A DNA stretch of 64,000 nucleotides, taken from positions 62,001 through 126,000 of the forward strand of contig DATENA010000271.1 in NCBI GenBank assembly GCA_035275285.1, in the 5' to 3' direction. The stretch's first letter is position 1; each line of letters opens with the position of its first letter. Made by a program: the position numbers and the translations under genes. The notes under the pieces were generated by a model. That model ran no database searches. It saw only the letters and a program-made list of their open reading frames with translations, and was not told the origin of the DNA. The stretch comes from Chersky-265 sp035275285 (GTDB lineage Bacteria; Fibrobacterota; Fibrobacteria; UBA11236). Shown in pieces: positions 58,826-64,000 of this stretch.

Positions 58826-59832
58826 AACGGCCCGGGTCCAGCCGCACGGGAAGCTCAGACTCCAGGGGTAACCCCGGCCATAAGGGAAACCGGACCGCCC
58901 TGGCGGGAATCGTTTCCTTTTTCCGGCAATTGTCCCTATTCGACGCCGTGCCCCCGGAACCGGCCGCGCCTGCGGCCCTCTCCCGGGCCCCGGAGGCCGC
59001 CTTGAAGGGATCCGTCGCCTCCCAGCCGGATCCGCATCCCCGGCCGCAACCGGCTTCGTCCGGATCGCTCGCTTCCGCCGCGCCCTCCTTCGCCGAACTC
59101 TGCCGCGGTCCCTATGCCCATATCCAGGTGGTCCCCGGGAAAAGGCTCTGGGAAAGCTGGCGCGTCGCCTGGACGCGCAGAAACGAGGCCCTGCGCCTGG
59201 ACGTTCCCGCCATCCTGGAAGAGTCGCCGCGCACCGTCAAGGAAGCCGTCCTGGAATGGTCCGTGCTGGTCACGCGCCGCGGCGGCAAGCGGGACCCCGT
59301 CCTGCGAGCGCGCCGTTCCGACCTGGAATCCCTCATCCGCGATCACCTGCGCGCGCCCGGCGGCGCGGTTCCATCCCGCGCCGCGGAAAAGCGGCTGGCC
59401 CGCAACCGCCGCAAGGTGGAACGCCTGCAGCCGCAAGGAACCCACCATGATCTGGACGCCGCCTTCCGCGCCGTGAACGCACGTTACTTCGCGGGTACCC
59501 TCCAGGCCCGCCTCACCTGGTCCGCGCGCCTGGGGGGCCTTTCCACCCATTGCCTGGCGCAGGACGGGGAAGGCGCGACCTATCACCTGATTTCCATCAG
59601 CCGCGGCTATGACGACCCGGAGGTGACCCCGGAGATCCTGGGCGGGGTCGTTTACCACGAATGCCTGCACATCGTCATCCCGCCGCGCCGGGAAGGCGGA
59701 CGCAGGGTGGTGCACGGTCCGGACTTCCGCCGGCGCGAACGCGAATACGACCATTTCGAGGCCTGGAGGAAGTGGCACAGGTATGGGCTGCCGAGGGTGT
59801 TGAGGCGGTTGGGGAAGAGGAAGAGTCGTTGA
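58822..59832 (+). CDS. SprT-like zinc metalloprotease-domain protein
   Basis: A 336-residue soluble protein. The C-terminal third has VVYHECLHIVIPP (HExxH zinc motif), followed by a third His in VVHGPDFRRRERE, and upstream HDLDAAFRAVNARYFAGTL and LGGLSTH, the layout of SprT-like domains. Spartan/SprT proteins cleave DNA-crosslinked proteins, but bacterial members are poorly known. The N-terminal 200 residues are Pro/Ala/Arg-rich and unrecognised. Its ATG overlaps the gspD stop, a surprising partner for a secretin gene. Confidence 0.8.
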   Translation: MKRPGSSRTGSSDSRGNPGHKGNRTALAGIVSFFRQLSLFDAVPPEPAAPAALSRAPEAALKGSVASQPDPHPRPQPASSGSLASAAPSFAELCRGPYAHIQVVPGKRLWESWRVAWTRRNEALRLDVPAILEESPRTVKEAVLEWSVLVTRRGGKRDPVLRARRSDLESLIRDHLRAPGGAVPSRAAEKRLARNRRKVERLQPQGTHHDLDAAFRAVNARYFAGTLQARLTWSARLGGLSTHCLAQDGEGATYHLISISRGYDDPEVTPEILGGVVYHECLHIVIPPRREGGRRVVHGPDFRRREREYDHFEAWRKWHRYGLPRVLRRLGKRKSR

Positions 59833-59859
59833 GGTAAGGGTAGTACGGATAGAAGCGGA

Positions 59860-60000
59860 GCGCTTCGTCAGGAAGATCCAGTCGGGGGTAAGGGCAAAAG
59901 CCGCGAGCCTACCGCTTCGCCCCTCGGGGTCGGGAGTTGAATACGAAGAATCTTCCGTATTCAACTCCCGACCCCCGACTCCCGACGTGATGCGGTTCAA
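59860..60000. repeat. Family B hairpin element, copy 2
   Basis: A perfect 20-bp stem (59926-59945 GGGGTCGGGAGTTGAATACG, 59956-59975 its complement) with a 10-base loop, followed by CCCGACTCCCGACGTGATGC as in copy 1. The preceding CTTCGTCAGG and CGCCCCTCGG blocks also match copy 1. It lies between convergent sprT-like and trmB. Confidence 0.87.
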
Positions 60001-60044
60001 ACGCTCCTCCGCGTCAAATCCGCACCCACCCAGTCCCGCATCTC

Positions 60045-60770
60045 TTAGACTCCGCCCTCGGCCCCTCCTTTCCTCACCCTCATCACGCATCTGTAAATCG
60101 GCTTCCCTTGCTTGCGGTATTTCTTCTCGAAGTTCGTCATGATCCCTTCGGTGGGTTCCGCGTCCGGGTCCGCCATTTCCAGCCAGGGCAGGGACGCGAA
60201 CAGTTCCTGGGCTTCGGCGTTGTATTCCTGGTGGTCCGTGCCCCAGTGGAAATGCGCGTCCGGCAGGGCCGTGCGCAGCACCTGGGCCATGAAAGGATGC
60301 GCCATCAGGCGATTCTTATGATGCCGTTTCTTGGGCCAGGGATCGGGGAAATACATGTGGAAGGCGCGCACGGAGGCCTCGGGAAGGAAATCCCGGAAGA
60401 AGTAGAAGGCGTCCCCGAGCAGCACCCGCGCATGGGGGAGATGGGGCCGCTTGACCAGGCGCCGGGCGGCCATGCAGGCGATTTCCGGCTCCCATTCCAA
60501 GCCCACGAAGGGATAGTCCGGATGCTTTTCGCAGTACTCCACCAGGAACCCGCCCTTGCCGCAGCCGATCTCGATTTCGATGGGGCCCGGTTTCCCGAAG
60601 AATGCTTCCATGGAAATGGGGGTGAAGACGGGAACGCCGTCCGGGGCCAGTAGGGGATGCCTGCCGTCCGCCTGTTTGCGGATGCGCAGATGGTAATATC
60701 CCGGCAGGTCGGTGGAGGGCTGAAGGCTGCGGAGGAATTCGTACGATGGCAGGCCGGGAGGAAGGGACAT
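60045..60770 (-). CDS. trmB: tRNA (guanine-N7-)-methyltransferase TrmB
   Basis: TrmB methylates G46 of tRNA variable loops. IEIEIGCGKGGFLVEYCEKH is the SAM-binding motif, FVGLEWE the acidic motif II, and FHMYFPDPWPKKRHHKNRL the catalytic region. EGIMTNFEKKYRKQGKPIYR ends the protein as in the family. At 241 residues the length is normal. I use the ATG of MSLPPG; an upstream in-frame TTG adds 13 residues derived from the repeat. No clear ribosome-binding site precedes it. Confidence 0.95.
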   Translation of the reverse strand: MSLPPGLPSYEFLRSLQPSTDLPGYYHLRIRKQADGRHPLLAPDGVPVFTPISMEAFFGKPGPIEIEIGCGKGGFLVEYCEKHPDYPFVGLEWEPEIACMAARRLVKRPHLPHARVLLGDAFYFFRDFLPEASVRAFHMYFPDPWPKKRHHKNRLMAHPFMAQVLRTALPDAHFHWGTDHQEYNAEAQELFASLPWLEMADPDAEPTEGIMTNFEKKYRKQGKPIYRCVMRVRKGGAEGGV

Positions 60771-60789
60771 TGGGAGCTTTCGGGAGAGA

Positions 60790-60928
60790 GTGCAAAATTC
60801 AAAGTGCAAAATTCAAAATGCAAAATGGGAAGAAACGGCCCCCACGTCAAATGGACCGGACCCGCCCATCCGGCACATGACCGACCCCTTGACTTTGAAT
60901 TTTGCACTTTGCACTTTGACTTTTGACT
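60790..60928. repeat. Family A inverted repeat, copy 3
   Basis: Left arm 60790-60826 (TGCAAAATTCAAAGTGCAAA and onward) and right arm about 60888-60928 (CTTTGAATTTTGCACTTTG and TGACTTTTGACTT) are inverted relatives of copies 1 and 2. The arms flank a loop of about 60 bases. It occupies the divergent region between trmB and gatB. Confidence 0.85.
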
Positions 60929-60944
60929 TCCCCCGATCCTTCCC

Positions 60945-60973
60945 CTGACGGCTTCCCTCCGTTTTTTTACCTT
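60945..60973 (+). promoter_or_regulatory. Putative gatB promoter
   Basis: CTGACG, 17 bases, TACCTT; the gatB ATG follows 7 bases after the -10, with no Shine-Dalgarno. The layout mirrors the purC promoter. Confidence 0.45.
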
Positions 60974-60980
60974 ATTCCGC

Positions 60981-62432
60981 ATGCCCTATAGCGTAGTCAT
61001 CGGTCTGGAAGTCCATGCCCAGCTTTCCACGAACACCAAGATGTTCTGCGGATGCAGGGTGGAGTTCGGCGCGGAACCCAATACCCTGGTCTGTCCCGTA
61101 TGCCTGGGGATGCCCGGCACCTTGCCCATGCCCAACGCCAAGGCGGTCGAGTACGCCATCAAGATGGGGCTGGCCTGCGGCGCCCGCATCGACACCAAGG
61201 CCATGTGGACCCGCAAGAATTATTTCTATCCCGATCTGCCCAAAGGGTATCAGATCACCCAGCAGGGCGAGAACGCCTTGTACGATCGGCCCATCTGCAC
61301 CAAGGGCCATCTGGACATCGACCTGGACGACGGCACGCGCAAGCGCATCGGCCTGACCCGGATCCACATGGAAGAGGACGCGGGCAAGCTCATCCACGAC
61401 CTCACCGTGGCGGATTCCCTGTTCGACGCCAACCGCTGCGGCACCCCGTTGATCGAAATCGTTTCCGATCCGGACCTGCGTTCGCCCCGGGAAGCCTACC
61501 TGTACCTGGAGAAGCTCAAGCAGATCCTCGAGTACCTGGAAATCTGCGATGCCAACATGGAGCGCGGCAACCTGCGCTGCGATGCCAACGTGTCCCTGCG
61601 CAAGGACGAGTTCTCGCCTTTCGGCAACCGCGTCGAGCTGAAGAACATGAATTCCTTCCACAACATCGAGAAGGCCCTGGAATCGGAAATCGAGCTCCAG
61701 GCCATGCTGCTCGACAGGGGAGAGACCGTTCCCAAGCAGACCAAGCGCTGGGACGTGGCCCGCGGCGTCACGGTGGCGACCCGCACCAAGGAAGAGGCGC
61801 ACGATTACCGTTATTTCCCCGAGCCGGACCTGGTCCGCATCAACGTGGACTGGAAGAGCGTCGAGCAGATCCAGGCCGCCCTTCCGGAGCTTCCGGAAGC
61901 CCGCCGCAAACGCTACGTGGAGGAATACGGCATCCCCCCGTATGACGCGGCCGTGCTCACTTCGGACAAGCCGGTGTCCCAGTTCTATGAGCGCGTCTGC
62001 GCGGTCACGGCCGATAAGAAGGCCGCCTCCAACTGGGTCATGGGCGAAGTGCTGCGCGTGGTCAAAGAGCAGAGCCTGAGCGTATGGGATCTCAAGTTCA
62101 CTCCGGAGCATCTGGGCGAACTGATCAACCTGATCCTCGCGGGAACCATTTCCGGCAAGATCGCCAAGACGGTTTTCGAGGACATGCTGGCCGAGGGAAA
62201 GGCGCCGGGCCGGATCGTCCAGGACAAGAACCTGGTGGTCATCAACGATTCCGGCGCCATCGAGGGATTCATCCGGGATGTCCTCGCCAAGAACCAGGAT
62301 TCCGTAGTCGCCTACAAAGGCGGCAAGGTCAAATTGCTGGGCTTCTTCGTGGGCCAGGTGATGAAAATCAGCGGCGGCAAGGCCAGCCCGGACCAGGTCA
62401 ATCAGCTCTTGAAAAAGCATCTGGAAGCGTAA
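60981..62432 (+). CDS. gatB: Aspartyl/glutamyl-tRNA amidotransferase subunit B
   Basis: GatB is the kinase/tRNA-binding subunit of GatCAB, which turns Glu-tRNA-Gln or Asp-tRNA-Asn into the amide form. VVIGLEVHAQLSTNTKMFCG, CPVCLGMPGTLP, RKNYFYPDLPKGYQI and EEDAGKLIHD are all diagnostic, and the Yqey-like helical tail (MLAEGKAPGRIVQD ... GQVMKISGGKASPDQVN) is complete. At 483 residues the length is normal. gatA and gatC are not in the window. The start is the only ATG and appears leaderless. Confidence 0.97.
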   Translation: MPYSVVIGLEVHAQLSTNTKMFCGCRVEFGAEPNTLVCPVCLGMPGTLPMPNAKAVEYAIKMGLACGARIDTKAMWTRKNYFYPDLPKGYQITQQGENALYDRPICTKGHLDIDLDDGTRKRIGLTRIHMEEDAGKLIHDLTVADSLFDANRCGTPLIEIVSDPDLRSPREAYLYLEKLKQILEYLEICDANMERGNLRCDANVSLRKDEFSPFGNRVELKNMNSFHNIEKALESEIELQAMLLDRGETVPKQTKRWDVARGVTVATRTKEEAHDYRYFPEPDLVRINVDWKSVEQIQAALPELPEARRKRYVEEYGIPPYDAAVLTSDKPVSQFYERVCAVTADKKAASNWVMGEVLRVVKEQSLSVWDLKFTPEHLGELINLILAGTISGKIAKTVFEDMLAEGKAPGRIVQDKNLVVINDSGAIEGFIRDVLAKNQDSVVAYKGGKVKLLGFFVGQVMKISGGKASPDQVNQLLKKHLEA

Positions 62433-62436
62433 GCGG

Positions 62437-62757
62437 ATGCGGGCCTTGCTCATCCTGGTCCTGCCAGCGATGCTCATGGCCCAGGGCGTTTCCGCCCCTT
62501 CCGATTCCAAAACCATTTCCCCGCCGTCCCAGGCCCAAGCATCCCAACCTCCCACCCCGGCCAAGGATTCGGCCTCCCTGAAAGCCATGCCATCGGGCAA
62601 GGATTCCCTGGCCTTGGCTCCTCCCAAGTCCAGGAGCGACACGGTGATAGTGGTCAAGCACGGCTTCAATCATCGCGAACAAATCATCACCGGAAGCGTG
62701 ATTATGAGCTGCCTGGCGCTCATGCTGGTGACCATGAATAACTACAATCCGAGGTGA
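62437..62757 (+). CDS. Small exported membrane protein, hypothetical
   Basis: A 106-residue protein of unknown family with an N-terminal signal-like stretch (ALLILVLPAMLMAQGVSA), a Ser/Pro/Lys-rich middle and a C-terminal helix (IITGSVIMSCLALMLVTM) ending in a short basic tail. It starts 4 bases after the gatB stop, so it is cotranscribed. The Ser/Pro-rich region suggests an envelope linker. Confidence 0.7.
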   Translation: MRALLILVLPAMLMAQGVSAPSDSKTISPPSQAQASQPPTPAKDSASLKAMPSGKDSLALAPPKSRSDTVIVVKHGFNHREQIITGSVIMSCLALMLVTMNNYNPR

Positions 62758-63210
62758 AAATTCCCTAAATGGGGTGGGGAATGGATTGAATTCCGGCCGG
62801 GTTTATCTATATTATGAGGGGCCACTGAGCTTCAATTCCGCTGTATAGCACTGAAAAGAGCACGGAAAAAGAACCGAATCAAAGACTCGCTCGTCGAGCA
62901 CCGGAAAACGCCTTTACCACACGCTTTTCGTTGCTTCGCGTCCAGACAAATGGCTATACTTGCCATTGAAGCTTGCCGGTAAAAAGCCAATCCCCTCTTC
63001 GACACCGAGTCCGGCAGAGGGGGAACAGTGGAAATCCATCAGGGGTTTTCTGATAAAAAAATCACGGGCCTCCGGGATGCAAGTCCCCAAGGTTTCGCGA
63101 AGGAACCGGAAACCGGGCGGCGGAACCGCCTTCGCGTCATTCCCGAACCATTCGCACCCATCCAGATTCCATATGGAAAACGAAAATTCTAACCAACCGA
63201 GGGATCTTGA
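62758..63210 (+). other. Long non-coding leader upstream of rho
   Basis: These 453 bases hold a promoter candidate at the left end and no convincing gene; a 92-codon frame from a TTG at 62960 has no ribosome-binding site. Composition is lower in GC than coding regions. The length agrees with autoregulated rho leaders in other bacteria, but I recognise no known RNA motif. Confidence 0.5.
62786..62813 (+). promoter_or_regulatory. Putative rho promoter
   Basis: TTGAAT, 16 bases, TATATT (or TATTAT two bases later). It would give a leader of nearly 400 bases before rho. Confidence 0.5.
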
Positions 63211-64000
63211 ATGCAAGATAGGAATCCCACCGAAATGATTACCAACGAGAACCGCGACGACGAAATGCTCGAACCCGAGATGGACGAACGCCATGAGGAA
63301 CGGGACCTCGAAGACGAGGACGACGAGGACGATGACCTGGACGAGCACGACGGCTCGGAACCCGAGGGGAGCATCGACGGCAATGTGGAAGGCCGGCCGG
63401 ACAAGGCCTTCGATCCGACCCGGCAGCTCAAGAACCTGACCCAGATCTCCCACGAATCCAACGACAGCCTCCGCCGTCGCCGCAAGCGCGCCAAGGTCAG
63501 CAAGCTCCAGAACCGGGGCGGCCAGAACGGCAACCAGAACAACAACGGAAACCGGGACAATCGCGACAACCGCGATAACCGGGGCAAACGCAAGGGCGGC
63601 CGCGATCGCAATGATTTCGGCCACGATTACACCCTCGATTTCGATCAGCGCTCGGAGACCGAGGAGTATACCGGATTCATCCAGCTCGTGGACGGCGGAC
63701 ACGCCTTCATGCGCTCGGAAAAGGTCAGCTTCACCCCCCAGGACGCCGACATCCTGGTGCCGCGGGAAATCGTCTCCCGCTTCGGATTGCGTTCCGGCCA
63801 TAAGATCCACGGCATCGTCCGCGGCAAGAAGAACCGCAACCAGAAGGTGGTCACCAACCTCCTCGAGGTCCAGGATCAGCCCCTGGACATCTATCGTCCC
63901 TCGCCCATGTTCCACACCCTGACCAGCGTGAACCCTTTCGAGTTCTATCGCCTGTCGTCCCCGGTGGACAACGACAAATCCATGATCCTGCTCGAGCTGC
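63211..64000 (+). CDS. rho: Transcription termination factor Rho (3' end beyond window)
   Basis: The first 263 residues of Rho, running off the window. After a very acidic N-terminal region (EERDLEDEDDEDDDLDEHDG) and an Asn/Arg/Gly-rich stretch (NQNNNGNRDNRDNRDNRGKR), the RNA-binding cold-shock-like domain appears: YTGFIQLVDGGHAFMRSEKV, DILVPREIVSRFGLRSGHKI, then PLDIYRPSPMFHTLTSVNPF. The ATPase core would follow. Long charged or prion-like inserts occur in Rho of Bacteroidetes and relatives. GAGGGA precedes the ATG by 6 bases. Confidence 0.93.
   Translation, partial: MQDRNPTEMITNENRDDEMLEPEMDERHEERDLEDEDDEDDDLDEHDGSEPEGSIDGNVEGRPDKAFDPTRQLKNLTQISHESNDSLRRRRKRAKVSKLQNRGGQNGNQNNNGNRDNRDNRDNRGKRKGGRDRNDFGHDYTLDFDQRSETEEYTGFIQLVDGGHAFMRSEKVSFTPQDADILVPREIVSRFGLRSGHKIHGIVRGKKNRNQKVVTNLLEVQDQPLDIYRPSPMFHTLTSVNPFEFYRLSSPVDNDKSMILLEL

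Noticed and set aside
62960..63238. A 92-codon frame in the rho leader
   Set aside because: It begins with a TTG without a ribosome-binding site, has no recognisable domain, and overlaps the rho start.

Overview
The window looks like a chromosomal segment from a GC-rich, Gram-negative (diderm) bacterium. It carries LPS export genes (lptF/lptG), a BamD-like lipoprotein, CpoB, a secretin with pseudopilins, and many predicted lipoproteins and beta-barrel proteins. A TIGR02147-type regulator overlapping a DUF2341/LamG-like lipoprotein is a pairing I associate with Fibrobacter, and the menaquinone-type genes (ubiE/menG, ubiX, ubiA-like, a divergent nucleosidase) suggest the futalosine route. My best inference is an uncultured member of Fibrobacterota. 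No rRNA is present to prove it. Genes are densely packed, and many join through 4-base overlaps (ATGA, GTGA, TTGA, probably CTGA).

Layout, left half. Positions 1-5100 hold the end of miaA, a Nudix hydrolase, two envelope proteins, tatD, ridA, a nucleosidase and a bacilliredoxin. Positions 5200-13400 are a minus-strand block: trmFO, smg-like DUF494, purH, purC, an outer-membrane protein, nadD, a bamD-like gene and cpoB. lptF-lptG-diguanylate cyclase and tadA follow on the plus strand. Positions 18361-18994 hold no intact gene: they carry a truncated GNAT acetyltransferase and two tandem hairpins. Positions 18995-26083 are the most striking region: a hybrid histidine kinase, a complete five-gene tmoABCDE-type diiron aromatic monooxygenase operon, and a second PAS kinase whose start overlaps tmoE. 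No reductase gene is beside it.

Middle. Next come def, a dipeptide epimerase divergent from an MpaA-like carboxypeptidase (peptidoglycan peptide recycling), a glycosyltransferase, and a TldD/TldE-like protease pair that both carry export signals. An SppA protease fused to a beta-barrel-like N-terminus, an AT-richer ACP-like gene lacking the carrier serine, greB, tRNA-Phe, ubiE/menG, ubiX, the TIGR02147/LamG pair and a ubiA-like prenyltransferase follow.

Right. After two paralogous outer-membrane proteins and a PHP phosphoesterase comes a long plus-strand run: der, plsY, a merR-type gene, then a type II secretion/type IV pilus-like set (GspL, M, C, K, I, J, E and D-like) ending with a SprT-like protease gene. 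trmB, gatB, a small membrane protein and the start of rho close the window.

Two intergenic repeat families recur. Family A, a long inverted repeat of TTTGCACTTTGA-type words, occurs three times, each time immediately upstream of a tRNA-modification gene (trmFO, tadA, trmB/gatB). Family B, a GTCGGGAGT/ACTCCCGAC hairpin element, occurs twice, both times between convergent genes. Several first-in-operon genes have a -10-like hexamer 6-9 bases before the start codon and no Shine-Dalgarno, suggesting leaderless transcripts.
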